From positions 41,456 through 105,455 of the forward strand of contig JAFRTM010000019.1 of the NCBI GenBank assembly GCA_017439185.1: DNA of 64,000 nt, read 5' to 3'. Below, piece by piece: positions 54,268 through 62,314 of the stretch. Each line of letters begins with the position of its first letter. Within the stretch, counting starts at the first letter, position 1. The notes below the pieces were generated by a model. It searched no databases. It had not been told where the DNA came from and worked only from the letters and a program-made list of their open reading frames with translations. Source of the stretch: Bacteroidales bacterium. Its GTDB lineage: Bacteria; Bacteroidota; Bacteroidia; Bacteroidales; P3. Both the position numbers and the translations under genes were made by a program.

Positions 54268-54798
54268 ATGAAAAAGATTGCACAAATATTGCTTATAGCG
54301 CTCCTTACCATGGGAGCAGGAACAGCCTTGGCACAACACAACTGCGGCAACTGCCCTCACCACAGGCAGGGGGGAAATTGTTGTCAGCAGGCTACCGTCA
54401 ATGCCGACGGCATCGCTATGGAGATTGTCCGCGCTTTCCCCAAGGTGAAAAGTGTGAAGAAAGAGGCAAAATATACATCGGTATATGACAGCTCCAAGAA
54501 ACTTCTGGGCTATGCCGTCTATTCCAAGCCTGCCTCCGACGGTATCAAAGGCTATGCCGGCGAGACTCCCCTGATGATTGCTCTCTCCACCGACAAGAAG
54601 GTTCTCAGCGTGGAACTCCTTGCCAATTCCGAGACTCCAAAATTTGTCGAGCGTGTGAAAGCTGCCGGTTTCTTCAAATCATGGAATGGACTCACAGCCA
54701 AGAAGGCCTGCAAGAAGAAGGTCGATGCTGTGGCTGGTGCAACTTACACCTCCACGGGTGTTACCAAGAGCCTCCAAGCTGCTCTCAAAGGCTTCTAA
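54268..54798 (+). CDS. Exported FMN-binding domain protein
   Basis: The frame opens at 54235, but ATG 54268 starts the signal peptide (MKKIAQILLIALLTMGAGTALAQ), giving 176 residues. A Cys/His-rich stretch (HNCGNCPHHRQGGNCC, 24-39) precedes an FMN_bind domain. The flavinylation motif reads DAVAGATYTS (153-162); Thr159 would be the FMN acceptor, though the usual Ser/Thr before GAT is Ala. Related exported flavoproteins take part in extracytoplasmic electron transfer. No ApbE flavin transferase gene is in the window. It lies 50 bases after the glycosidase gene and ends at a strong terminator. Confidence 0.82.
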   Translation: MKKIAQILLIALLTMGAGTALAQHNCGNCPHHRQGGNCCQQATVNADGIAMEIVRAFPKVKSVKKEAKYTSVYDSSKKLLGYAVYSKPASDGIKGYAGETPLMIALSTDKKVLSVELLANSETPKFVERVKAAGFFKSWNGLTAKKACKKKVDAVAGATYTSTGVTKSLQAALKGF

Positions 54799-54825
54799 TC
54801 CGGTCAGTTATTATTTATGAAATAG

Positions 54826-54852
54826 CGAGACCCGCCCATTGGGCGGGTCTCG
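54826..54852. terminator. Bidirectional terminator
   Basis: CGAGACCCGCCC (54826-54837) pairs with GGGCGGGTCTCG (54841-54852) round a 3-base loop. It lies between the convergent FMN-protein and trpS genes. Confidence 0.9.
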
Positions 54853-54874
54853 TCTGTTATCTGGTAACTGCTTG

Positions 54875-55870
54875 TCAGTTGCGGTAGCCTATGACGTGGC
54901 GCACCTCCGCTATGGTCTTCTGTGCGCTCTCGCGGGCTTTCTCTTTTCCGTGGTCGAGGATTGCCGCCAGCCTCTTCTCGTCCGATTCCAGCTCCGCTAT
55001 GCGCTGCTGTATGGGCTCCAGGAACTTTACGACATCTTCGGCGAGGTGCTTCTTCATGTCGCCATAGCGTATCTGGCAGGTGTTGTATAGTTCGTCGAAA
55101 TGTTCTGCGCCTTCGTTATCGCCCATGGCCCGCAGCAGTGTGAAGAGGTTCTCTATCTCTTCGGGTTTCTTCTGGTTGGGCTCGGTGGGACCGCTGTCGG
55201 TCTTGGCTTTCATAACCTTCTTCCTCACCACCTCGGGACTGTCGGTAAGGAATATGGTGCTTTGCTCTCCTTCGCTTTTTCCCATCTTGCCGCTGCCGTT
55301 CAGTGCGGGTATTTTCACCAGGTTTCCGCCCATGCTGTAGGCCTGTGGAAGGGTGAAGAGGTCGGTGTGGTACATGCGGTTGAAACGCTCGGCGAAGGTC
55401 CTCGTCATCTCCAGGTGCTGCTCTTGGTCTTTGCCCACGGGCACTTTCGTGGCGCGGTGTATAAGTATGTCGGCAGCCATCAGGGTGGGGTAGGTGAGGA
55501 GTCCTGCGTTGACGTTCTGAGGCTGTTGGCGCACCTTGTCTTTGAAACTTGTGCATCGCTCCAACTCGCCGAGATAGGCGTTCATGTTCAGGAAGAGGTA
55601 GAGTTCCACCGTCTCGGGCAGGTCGCTCTGCAGGTATATCGTGGCTCGCTCGGGGTCAAGGCCGCAGGCCAGGTACTGCACCAGTATCTGGCGGGCGTTG
55701 CGGTAGAGGTCGTCGGGTGTGGGATGAGTGGTGAGTGAGTGGTAGTCGGCTATAAAGAAATAGCAGTCGGCCACGTCTTGCATCTTCACAAAGTTGCTCA
55801 AAGCACCGAAATAGTTGCCCAGGTGCAGGTTGCCGGTGGGTCTTATTCCGCTGCATACAATGTCTTTCAT
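54875..55870 (-). CDS. trpS: Tryptophanyl-tRNA synthetase
   Basis: This class I synthetase charges tRNA-Trp. The 331-residue protein has the HIGH-equivalent GNLHLGN (13-19) and the KMSKS-equivalent KMGKS (195-199), plus the tryptophan/ATP-site stretches YLFLNMNAYLGELERCTSFKDK and YPTLMAADILIHRATKVPVGKDQ. Length is standard. It follows a small unknown gene by 27 bases on the same strand. Confidence 0.98.
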   Translation of the reverse strand: MKDIVCSGIRPTGNLHLGNYFGALSNFVKMQDVADCYFFIADYHSLTTHPTPDDLYRNARQILVQYLACGLDPERATIYLQSDLPETVELYLFLNMNAYLGELERCTSFKDKVRQQPQNVNAGLLTYPTLMAADILIHRATKVPVGKDQEQHLEMTRTFAERFNRMYHTDLFTLPQAYSMGGNLVKIPALNGSGKMGKSEGEQSTIFLTDSPEVVRKKVMKAKTDSGPTEPNQKKPEEIENLFTLLRAMGDNEGAEHFDELYNTCQIRYGDMKKHLAEDVVKFLEPIQQRIAELESDEKRLAAILDHGKEKARESAQKTIAEVRHVIGYRN

Positions 55871-55897
55871 CGATTCTATAGACTTTTGGGTGTTTAG

Positions 55898-56089
55898 TTA
55901 GTTGAGACACACTTTCAGCTTCATATCTCCATAGGGAATATGTTGGTAGGGTGTGCGGAGCCGTACCCGTTTCCCCCGTGCGATTATCTCGCACTCCACC
56001 TTTGCCACGCTCAGTATAGTCTTGAGCACTCGTGGCGAGGGTTGGCAGTCTATGGGTTGTTTAAGCTTGTAATCTTCTGTCATAGGCAT
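55898..56089 (-). CDS. Hypothetical small protein upstream of trpS
   Basis: The 63-residue frame (MPMTEDYKLKQPIDCQPSPR and GDMKLKVCLN at the ends) has a plausible start and lies 27 bases before trpS on the same strand. It is basic and has no membrane segment. No family is recognised. Short length means the call is uncertain, but base composition and position favour a real gene. Confidence 0.55.
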   Translation of the reverse strand: MPMTEDYKLKQPIDCQPSPRVLKTILSVAKVECEIIARGKRVRLRTPYQHIPYGDMKLKVCLN

Positions 56090-56289
56090 TTCGTTTCATA
56101 AATATTTCCACCTATAAAACGCAGAAAGATGCACTTTATTGTGTGCGACAGAAAAACTTTTTTTCAGTAGCCCCAACCAACCGCCTCAACAAGAAAAATA
56201 GCACATACTCTACCCATTGCCCACAGCGCATAAAACCAACCCCCACAAAATAAATTCCTCCAAAATACCGCCAATCCAAAAAATATTAG

Positions 56290-56297
56290 TAACTTTG
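56290..56297 (+). promoter_or_regulatory. -7 box before the structured RNA
   Basis: TAACTTTG fits TAnnTTTG; transcription would begin near 56304, about 58 bases before the closing stem of the RNA fold. No -33 TTTG is visible. Confidence 0.55.
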
Positions 56298-56361
56298 CAC
56301 CCGAATAATTTACCATATAAATAACGAAACAAATTGCCAATGAAGAGATAACGCATCAATC

Positions 56362-56573
56362 AGTATGCACATCATAGAATAGGAAATAGCGAAGTAGCTT
56401 ATCTGGATGTCTTGAAACTTCGACACTTTCAAAGAAACACTTCCAAGAGCACAGCAGCGACGCTCCCGCATAAGCGTGGGCTTATATGTTGTAATTGGGA
56501 AGTGTAGGTAGTCGAAGACCTCAAGACATCCGATGAAGACTAAAAGGCCACGCTCTTTTTATGTGCATATACT
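56362..56573 (+). ncRNA. Rod-like structured RNA candidate (6S-like)
   Basis: Nested pairing spans 212 bases. The closing stem is AGTATGCACAT (56362-56372) with ATGTGCATATACT (56561-56573, two-base bulge). A large internal loop follows (32 and 29 bases). The next stem is GGATGTCTTGA (56405-56415) with TCAAGACATCC (56521-56531), perfect, then CTTCGAC (56418-56424) with GTCGAAG (56511-56517). Last come ACACTTCC (56437-56444) with GGAAGTGT (56498-56505) and a tip hairpin CCCGC/GTGGG. A long rod with a central bubble is the 6S RNA plan; identity is inference. The rest of 56090-56639 shows no gene. Confidence 0.55.
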
Positions 56574-56639
56574 ATCGGCCTACATTAAATTATTAACATC
56601 AAAACCGACGGTCCGATGGTATATAACCGGATGAACACA

Positions 56640-57245
56640 ATGGGATTTTTTGACAGAATGATGGACGAGGCTGGAAAGAAAACAGGTAAAGCCATTGGTA
56701 ACAAACTATATGGTAAATACGCTGACGATTACAGAGTGGTTTTTTCAGGTGGTGGAGATGGTACAGAATCTGCCGGATCATCAAAGGCTGCTGCTAAAAT
56801 TGAAGCAAAGTCGAAGGAAAAAGAGCTTGAGATGCAAATGGAAATGTTTGAAAAGAAAAAAGATGCTGAACTAATGAAAGAATTGAGAGAACTGCAATTT
56901 AATGCATCAGACATTGACTATAATATTAATGTACTCACTCAACTTGTATCATTAATGGAATCTATGTCCTCTAAGGATAACGATTCAGTAGATAATGATT
57001 CAAAAGAATCTATTATTTCTCTCGCCTCTTCAAAATTTGATACAGGATTAGCAATCTGTAGGTCCATAAATCCAAATAATGCAATGGTTGTTTATTTCAC
57101 GCAAAAGAAACAAGATATTCTTGCAGCGAAAGAAGCAAAAGTTGCAGCAGCCAAGAAATCGAAAAGGATAACCTGGCTAATTATACTTGGATTAATTATT
57201 GTCCCACTATTGTTAATGATGATATTTTCGGCTATTGGCAGTTAA
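56640..57245 (+). CDS. Coiled-coil protein with C-terminal membrane anchor
   Basis: ATG 56640 (MGFFDRMMDEAGKKTGKAIGNKLYG) is preferred; in-frame ATGs at 56616 and 56631 are alternatives. The 201-residue protein has an amphipathic N-terminus, a Ser/Gly linker and a long charged coiled coil (about 50-90, AKIEAKSKEKELEMQMEMFEKKKDAELMKELREL). A helical middle and a C-terminal membrane segment (about 176-197, WLIILGLIIVPLLLMMIF) follow. Function is unknown. It is AT-rich compared with neighbours and ends at a clear terminator, standing alone. Confidence 0.7.
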   Translation: MGFFDRMMDEAGKKTGKAIGNKLYGKYADDYRVVFSGGGDGTESAGSSKAAAKIEAKSKEKELEMQMEMFEKKKDAELMKELRELQFNASDIDYNINVLTQLVSLMESMSSKDNDSVDNDSKESIISLASSKFDTGLAICRSINPNNAMVVYFTQKKQDILAAKEAKVAAAKKSKRITWLIILGLIIVPLLLMMIFSAIGS

Positions 57246-57270
57246 AGTTGACATCAATATTAGCAAAGAG

Positions 57271-57306
57271 ACCCCACAAAGCCCCCATCGCTTATGTGGG
57301 GTTTTT
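57271..57306 (+). terminator. Rho-independent terminator
   Basis: ACCCCACA (57271-57278) pairs with TGTGGGGT (57295-57302), followed by TTTTT, just after the coiled-coil gene. Confidence 0.85.
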
Positions 57307-57412
57307 GATATTTAGTGGCAGCGGCAAGTTTTATGGAGAACATCGCCCCTCGACCGTAATACCAATAACGGCGAAAACCTATATCTAACCCCTCGTTACC
57401 CTATCCGTACCC

Positions 57413-57445
57413 AAAACGGGAACAATACGGGAGCAAAAGGGGAGC
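57413..57445. repeat. Three tandem 11-bp units
   Basis: AAAACGGGAAC, AATACGGGAGC and AAAAGGGGAGC follow one another exactly. The gap 57246-57581 holds this run and two terminators, and no gene was seen. Confidence 0.5.
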
Positions 57446-57534
57446 AAAACCAATAGACTCTATATGACCATCTATCAAGAACATACAAACTCACCTATAT
57501 AACGCTAAATCATCTATCGTCGTATAAAATAAGA

Positions 57535-57564
57535 GACAGGCACCATCTTGCGATGGTGCCTGTC
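57535..57564 (-). terminator. Terminator of the ECF sigma gene
   Basis: GACAGGCACCATC (57535-57547) pairs perfectly with GATGGTGCCTGTC (57552-57564) round TTGC, followed on the minus strand by TCTTATTTTAT. Confidence 0.88.
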
Positions 57565-57581
57565 AGCGGGTATCTCTGTTG

Positions 57582-58172
57582 TTAGAGTTCTATGTTTACG
57601 TTGTTTTCCTGAGCCAGGCGCCTCAGGTTGATGATGGCGTAGCGCATGCGTCCCAATGCAGTGTTGATGGAGACACCGGTGCGTGCCGCTATGTCTTTGA
57701 AGTCGCAATGACCGAAATGGCGCAGTATCACCACTCGTCTCTGCTCGGGAGGCAACATCTTCACCAGCCGGCGGATAGCTATAGCGGTCTGCTGTCTGAT
57801 CATTCCCTGCTCGGCGTTCTCTCCGGGTTGCAGGTTGAGGTTCTCCACCACCTCGTAGCCTTCTTTGTTGGCCACCAGCGGCATCTTGCCCGCCCTGCGG
57901 TAGTAATCCACAATCAGGTTGTGTGCTATGCGCATCACCCAATGTCCGAACTTGTTTTCGTCGCGGTAAATGCCCGAGTTGAGGGTGACGATCACCTTCA
58001 GCCAGGTGTCCTGGAAGATGTCGTCAGCGGCCTCTTTCTCTTTCACCACGGAGAAAATGTAACCATAGACCTTTACCTGGTAACGTGCCAAAAGCTCTTC
58101 AAAAGCCGAGTGGTCGCCGTCACAATAGGCTTGTATCAGTTCGTTGTCGTTAAGCGTGGCCATTGTATCCAT
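57582..58172 (-). CDS. ECF-type sigma-70 factor
   Basis: The 196-residue protein has sigma region 2 (about 12-80, FEELLARYQVKVYGYIFSVVKEKEAADDIFQDTWLKV) and sigma region 4 (about 130-190, LPPEQRRVVILRHFGHCDFKDIAARTGVSINTALGRMRYA). This is the ECF layout without regions 1 and 3. No anti-sigma gene is adjacent; the nearest flanking genes are unrelated. Codon 4 (ATG 58163) is an alternative start. It has its own -7 box and a strong terminator, so it is probably monocistronic. Target regulon is unknown. Confidence 0.92.
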   Translation of the reverse strand: MDTMATLNDNELIQAYCDGDHSAFEELLARYQVKVYGYIFSVVKEKEAADDIFQDTWLKVIVTLNSGIYRDENKFGHWVMRIAHNLIVDYYRRAGKMPLVANKEGYEVVENLNLQPGENAEQGMIRQQTAIAIRRLVKMLPPEQRRVVILRHFGHCDFKDIAARTGVSINTALGRMRYAIINLRRLAQENNVNIEL

Positions 58173-58249
58173 ACTTTTATTTTTTAGGGGTTGAAACTGA
58201 TATTTCTTTTTCTATAGGCTATGGTATTTGTTAATTAGAAAATCGACTG

Positions 58250-58282
58250 CAAAGATACGATATTTTTTTTGATTAATGCAAG
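58250..58282 (-). promoter_or_regulatory. Promoter of the ECF sigma gene
   Basis: Minus-strand TATCTTTG (58257-58250) is preceded 21 bases upstream by CTTG (58282-58279), one base off TTTG. The gap 58173-58476 holds this promoter and the next terminator. Confidence 0.6.
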
Positions 58283-58392
58283 TGACTACGTAAATTTTTT
58301 TATTTTAGTATGTGGAATGTCATATTTATTGTGTTAAAAATCAATTTTTAACATTTCCTTTTCCTCCATCGGTTGTTGAAAAAAGCATACAA

Positions 58393-58421
58393 CACCACAC
58401 CCCTCTTTCTGGGGTGCGGTG
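58393..58421 (-). terminator. Terminator of the repeat-rich surface-protein gene
   Basis: CACCACACCCC (58393-58403) pairs with GGGGTGCGGTG (58411-58421) with one mismatch, followed on the minus strand by TTGTATGCTTTTTTC. Confidence 0.8.
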
Positions 58422-58476
58422 CTTCCTTTTTGTTAAAAATTGATCCTTTTTTATGCCTTTCGGCACATTTTTGTCT

Positions 58477-61017
58477 CTATTGGTTCACGTTTTCAACCAG
58501 CCTTACCGAGCGTGCACGTCCGCGGTTGAACGAGTCGGCGGTGCCTAAGTCGTTGTTATATATTGCCATACCGAAAGCATAGTCGCTCGTTCCGGCAGTC
58601 GTGGACCAGTAGAATCCGCCTTCGCCATTATACTCTACGGTGCTGCCGTTCCTGTAGCCTGCCGCTGGCAGGAACACCACTCCGGCATTCTGCAGCTCGG
58701 CCCACTCCTCGGCGTTGTAGCTGTTGGAGTTGAAGGCGGCGCTTCGCACGTTGATGGAGGTGGGCAGTGCCACCGATGTGGGATGGGTGTACTGGTCGGG
58801 GAACACTATGATTCCTTTCACTCCCGCCACCGTGGCTTTGGCGTAACGGGCGTTGTAGGTGCCGTTCAGCTGCGAGGCGTTTCTCACCGAAAGCAGGTAT
58901 CCCCACTCGTCGCGGTTCAGCGTACGCCAGCGGTTGCTCACTTCGCCTCCGTTGCTTATGGAGTTGTAGTATCCCCAGTCGGCATCGGCGAAGTCTCCTA
59001 TCAGACGGTTGGTGAAGCTTCCGCCCACGTGGTAGTCGTTGTTGTCGGTCGAGGTGGCGTAGGGCATATACTCGTTTGCTCCGCTCTCCCATCCGCTGGT
59101 GCCCCAGCAGAAGAGGTCTATCCATCCGCTATAGGTCGGCGAGGTGTTGGCGTTGTCGGCGCCTATGAAGTTATATTGCTGGGCGGCAAAACGCCAGGTG
59201 CCGGGGGCGTCGTTGGAGTACTCGGTGTTGTGGGTGCCGTTGGTGGTATATTGCAGGTTGCCCTGTGAGAAACGCACTTTCATCGAGGCCGACACGCTGA
59301 ACACTCCGGTCAGCGCTCCGTGGGTGATGGTCAGGTGCAGGGTGTCTGCCGAGGGGCAGGCTCCGTTGTCATAGAGGTAAGTCATGGTGCCGCTCTCGGT
59401 GTAGGTGTTGCCGTGCCAGGTGTACGACTGCAGCTCTACGTGGGTCTCGCTGTTGTGGGTCGATGCGCTCACCGTCAAGTCGAGGTGCAGCACACTGTCG
59501 CACCCTTCCGCATTCTGCAATGTCTGGATGGCCGTATTGTTCGAGGCGGTATAGGTGGTGCCGTCGGTCCACGTGAATTCGTCGCACACGGAATAGACAT
59601 CGGTAAAGGTCGAAGAGTGTCTCACCGTCAGGTGGAGCGTGTCGGTTGACGGGCAGCCGCCCACGGCGTCATAATAGTTATATGTATAAGTTCCGGTAGC
59701 CGTCCTCGGGATGTTGTGCCACAGGTAGGTGTCGCACACGTCCTGGGTCTCGGCGTTGCGCGTGCCGACATTGATGGTCAGGTGCAGCACCAGTATGCTG
59801 TCGTAGCCCCTGGCGTTGGCGTGGGGGAACACATGGCGGTAGTCGCCCGATTCGTAGTAGGTGGTGCCGTACCAGGTGAAGCGGTTGCACTTCACTACCA
59901 CGGTGTCGCCGTAGGTGGTATATACATATTCTTCCAGGTCTTCCACCCTGTCGCGCAGCTCGTCGAGGGTTCTCAGGTTCACGGCGTCCATCGGGTCGGT
60001 GGGGTCGTAGAGGTTCTTTATCTGGGCTCCCACGGCGTTGCTCAGGGCTGCCACGTCGGCGAGGGTCTGTGTCTCGGTGTAGCTGGTCAGGTATCCCACG
60101 TCGTTGGTGAAGGCGCTCACGTTGGTCGGAATAGCCGGCACGTCGGATGCGGTGATGTAGCCTGCATCGTTGGTGAACGAGCTCACGTTGGTCGGAATAG
60201 CCGGCACGTCGGATGCGGTGATGTAGCCTGCGTCGTTGGTGAAGGCGCTCACGTTGGTCGGAATAGCCGGCACGTCAGTTGCAGTGATGTAACCTGCATC
60301 GTTGGTGAAGGCGCTTACGTTGGTCGGTATCGTTGGCACGTCAGCTGCAGTGATGTAACCTGCATCGTTGGTGAACGCACTCACGTTAGTTGGTATCGTA
60401 GGAACATCGGCTGCGGTGATATAACCTGCATCGTTCACGAAAGCGCTCACGCTGTCGGGGATGTCCAAGTCGGCTGCGGTGAGATAGCCTGCGTCGTTCA
60501 CAAAGTAGCTTATGCTGTCGGGGGTGTTTATCAGGTCGTTATAGTCTTTGTCCCATTCGGTGAACAGGGGGTCTTCTTCCATTATTCCTCCAATCACGCT
60601 GTCGGCAATATGTGCTCTCTCGGACCACAGGGCATACGGCACTGACATGATCTGCTGCACCAGCGAGAGGGTGTAGTCGCCGGTCATCCTCCAGTCCACT
60701 TCCACTTTCAGGAAGTAGGGGCCAGCGCTCCAGTCTATGTTTTCTATGCTGCTGTTTCCGCCTCCTATGTTCAGCGTTATAAGGCCGTTGACGTTGGTGT
60801 GGACGGTCTGCATCTCGTAGAATACGGGATTCCCGGTCTCGCTCCCCTGTATGATGTTTATCTTCACGTTCACGTCGCTGTTGCCTATCAGCCGTCCCAT
60901 GTTGTCTCTCACCAGCGCCTGGAAGGTGAACTGCTTGGGAATCTGCGGCGCTGGCTGCGCCATCATCGTCACCACACTGAACATCACTGCTACGAAAAAG
61001 AATAATCGTTTGCTCAT
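58477..61017 (-). CDS. Repeat-rich surface protein (tail-fibre-like repeats, C-terminal paralogous domain)
   Basis: The 846-residue protein has a signal peptide (about 1-20). A Bacteroidota N-terminal domain (FTFQALVRDNMGRLIGNSDV and SVPYALWSERAHIADS) follows, then seven 20- to 22-residue repeats (166-311) and a coiled-coil-like linker (about 345-368). About four ~70-residue Cys modules follow (CNRFTWYGTTYYESGDY, CDTYLWHNIPRTATG, CDEFTWTDGTTY, LQSYTWHGNTYTESG). The C-terminal domain has VRFSQGNLQYTT, GWIDLFCWGTSGWESG and NRDEWGYLL. No T9SS tail is present. It is likely surface-displayed; function is unknown. The small T9SS gene is 21 bases upstream. Confidence 0.85.
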   Translation of the reverse strand: MSKRLFFFVAVMFSVVTMMAQPAPQIPKQFTFQALVRDNMGRLIGNSDVNVKINIIQGSETGNPVFYEMQTVHTNVNGLITLNIGGGNSSIENIDWSAGPYFLKVEVDWRMTGDYTLSLVQQIMSVPYALWSERAHIADSVIGGIMEEDPLFTEWDKDYNDLINTPDSISYFVNDAGYLTAADLDIPDSVSAFVNDAGYITAADVPTIPTNVSAFTNDAGYITAADVPTIPTNVSAFTNDAGYITATDVPAIPTNVSAFTNDAGYITASDVPAIPTNVSSFTNDAGYITASDVPAIPTNVSAFTNDVGYLTSYTETQTLADVAALSNAVGAQIKNLYDPTDPMDAVNLRTLDELRDRVEDLEEYVYTTYGDTVVVKCNRFTWYGTTYYESGDYRHVFPHANARGYDSILVLHLTINVGTRNAETQDVCDTYLWHNIPRTATGTYTYNYYDAVGGCPSTDTLHLTVRHSSTFTDVYSVCDEFTWTDGTTYTASNNTAIQTLQNAEGCDSVLHLDLTVSASTHNSETHVELQSYTWHGNTYTESGTMTYLYDNGACPSADTLHLTITHGALTGVFSVSASMKVRFSQGNLQYTTNGTHNTEYSNDAPGTWRFAAQQYNFIGADNANTSPTYSGWIDLFCWGTSGWESGANEYMPYATSTDNNDYHVGGSFTNRLIGDFADADWGYYNSISNGGEVSNRWRTLNRDEWGYLLSVRNASQLNGTYNARYAKATVAGVKGIIVFPDQYTHPTSVALPTSINVRSAAFNSNSYNAEEWAELQNAGVVFLPAAGYRNGSTVEYNGEGGFYWSTTAGTSDYAFGMAIYNNDLGTADSFNRGRARSVRLVENVNQ
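60085..60522 (-). repeat. 66-bp tandem DNA repeats encoding the NDAGYIT units
   Basis: The units encode IPTNVSAFTNDAGYITAADVP and near variants. At least five are almost identical at DNA level with a 66-base period; the first two and last are more diverged. Variable residues are A/S/T before DVP and A/S after V-S. Confidence 0.85.
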
Positions 61018-61038
61018 ATTGTTACTGTTGTTTTGTTT

Positions 61039-61530
61039 CTATCTTATTTTCACTATCCTGTAGTTGTTTTCGCAACCTCCTGCCGCTACCCTCAGCACAT
61101 AGGTGCCCGACGCGAGGCTCGCCATCTCCACCACCTGCTCCTGGCTCTCCAGGGTGCCGCGTGCCACCATCTTGCCGTCGAAGGTGTAGAGTTCATAGTG
61201 TCCTTTCTCGGGTTGCTCGCCCAGGGCTATGGTCACGTTCTCGGCCGTGGGGTTGGGGTATATGGCCACCTTGAACGGCAACGCCGTAACGCCTTCTATC
61301 TTGAGCTCGTCAACGGTGTAGCTCTGCTGCACTCCAGCCCTGAGGCTCGCAGTCGAGGTCACCGTGGTGTGGGCTTTCTCCGTCACGGTCAATGTCCCCA
61401 CCTGTCCTATGGTGAAGCTGATGCTGCCGTCTCCCTCTATGTCGCCCCCGCCGGTGGCAAAGGTCTCCTGCCCCACGGCAACGCCTGCCGTGAGCGCCAG
61501 AAGTGCTATAAGGTGCATTATCTTGTTCAT
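61039..61530 (-). CDS. Small T9SS-sorted secreted protein
   Basis: The 163-residue protein has a signal peptide (about 1-20, VAVGQE) and a short domain with GGGDIEGDGSISFTIGQVG and RAGVQQSY. The T9SS type A sorting domain starts AIYPNPTAENV and ends GTYVLRVAAGGCENNYRIVKIR. Such short SIGQ-type proteins often sit beside large surface proteins in this phylum. Its start overlaps the upstream stop by one base (TAATG, 61528-61532), indicating coupling. Confidence 0.85.
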   Translation of the reverse strand: MNKIMHLIALLALTAGVAVGQETFATGGGDIEGDGSISFTIGQVGTLTVTEKAHTTVTSTASLRAGVQQSYTVDELKIEGVTALPFKVAIYPNPTAENVTIALGEQPEKGHYELYTFDGKMVARGTLESQEQVVEMASLASGTYVLRVAAGGCENNYRIVKIR

Positions 61531-62312
61531 TAGTTTTCAAGTATTTTTTTCAAACTGGGTCTTTTCTTTACTATCTTGGGTCCGAAGGGCATCCCCACTC
61601 CGAAGGTCACCTCTATCCCCTGCCATTTCCTGTCGCCGGCCGCCGGACGGGTGTCCAGCGTACGGTTGAGCACCGTCAGCTCGCCGCTATGCTCCAGCGC
61701 GGTGAAGGTCTCCAGAAAGCCCATGGCATAGCCCGCCTCCAGCGAGAGGATCACCGCGGTGTTGCCCGCAGCGATGGGCATCTCGAATCCGGCCCCGGCA
61801 AACAGCCTCACATCTTGCTTGGCCACGCTCGCCGTGGTGAGCGGCATCTCCACCTCCTCCACGTCCAGCGCCTTGTAGGTCACCTTGCCGCCCAGGGCAA
61901 TAAGCCATGAGGGGGCGGCTATCAGGTAGGGACTGAACTTGGTGTTCTTCAGTTTGAAGTTCCAGGTGATTCCAAGTCTTATGTTGAGGGTGTGCACGGT
62001 CATGGTGTAGTCCACGTCGGCCCACTGCAGCCTCGTGCCGCGTCCTATGTATGCCACCTCGGGCCTCAGCCCCAGTCCGAAGGGGGTGCGGTAATGCATC
62101 CACACGCTTCCTGCAGGTCGCGCTGCCCACACATGGTCATATTCGTCGTAGCATTCGGCGCTGAGCCTCACGTCGCCCACGCTGGAGCCTACCCTGAATC
62201 CGGCACTCAGGTAGCGCGGCTCGTACTCGGCGGCTTCCACATCCTCGTCCTGCGCATGGCACACTACCACCGCGGCCACCATCATCAGTAATATCATCAG
62301 TTTCCTCTTCAC
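61530..62312 (-). CDS. Outer-membrane beta-barrel protein
   Basis: The 260-residue protein has a signal peptide (about 1-20, VVCHAQ). Alternating amphipathic strands are typical of PorT/OmpW-like barrels: YLSAGFRVGSSVGDVRL, the GLGLRPEVAYIGRGTRLQW run, LNIRLGITWNFKLKN, RLFAGAGFEMPI and VILSLEAGYAMGF. The C-terminal tail (KIVKKRPSLKKILEN) is basic and does not end in an aromatic residue. Function is unknown. It lies between the lipoprotein gene (2-base gap) and the small T9SS gene. Confidence 0.75.
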   Translation of the reverse strand: MKRKLMILLMMVAAVVVCHAQDEDVEAAEYEPRYLSAGFRVGSSVGDVRLSAECYDEYDHVWAARPAGSVWMHYRTPFGLGLRPEVAYIGRGTRLQWADVDYTMTVHTLNIRLGITWNFKLKNTKFSPYLIAAPSWLIALGGKVTYKALDVEEVEMPLTTASVAKQDVRLFAGAGFEMPIAAGNTAVILSLEAGYAMGFLETFTALEHSGELTVLNRTLDTRPAAGDRKWQGIEVTFGVGMPFGPKIVKKRPSLKKILEN

Positions 62313-62314
62313 GT

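Noticed and set aside
60085-60522. Regular 66-bp repeats that could suggest a CRISPR array
   Set aside because: The repeats are in frame, have no unique spacers and encode protein repeats within a long gene; no cas genes are near.
59716-60645. A 309-residue plus-strand frame rich in HVGRNSRHV
   Set aside because: It is the antisense of the 22-residue repeats of the surface protein; its own repetition is a by-product.
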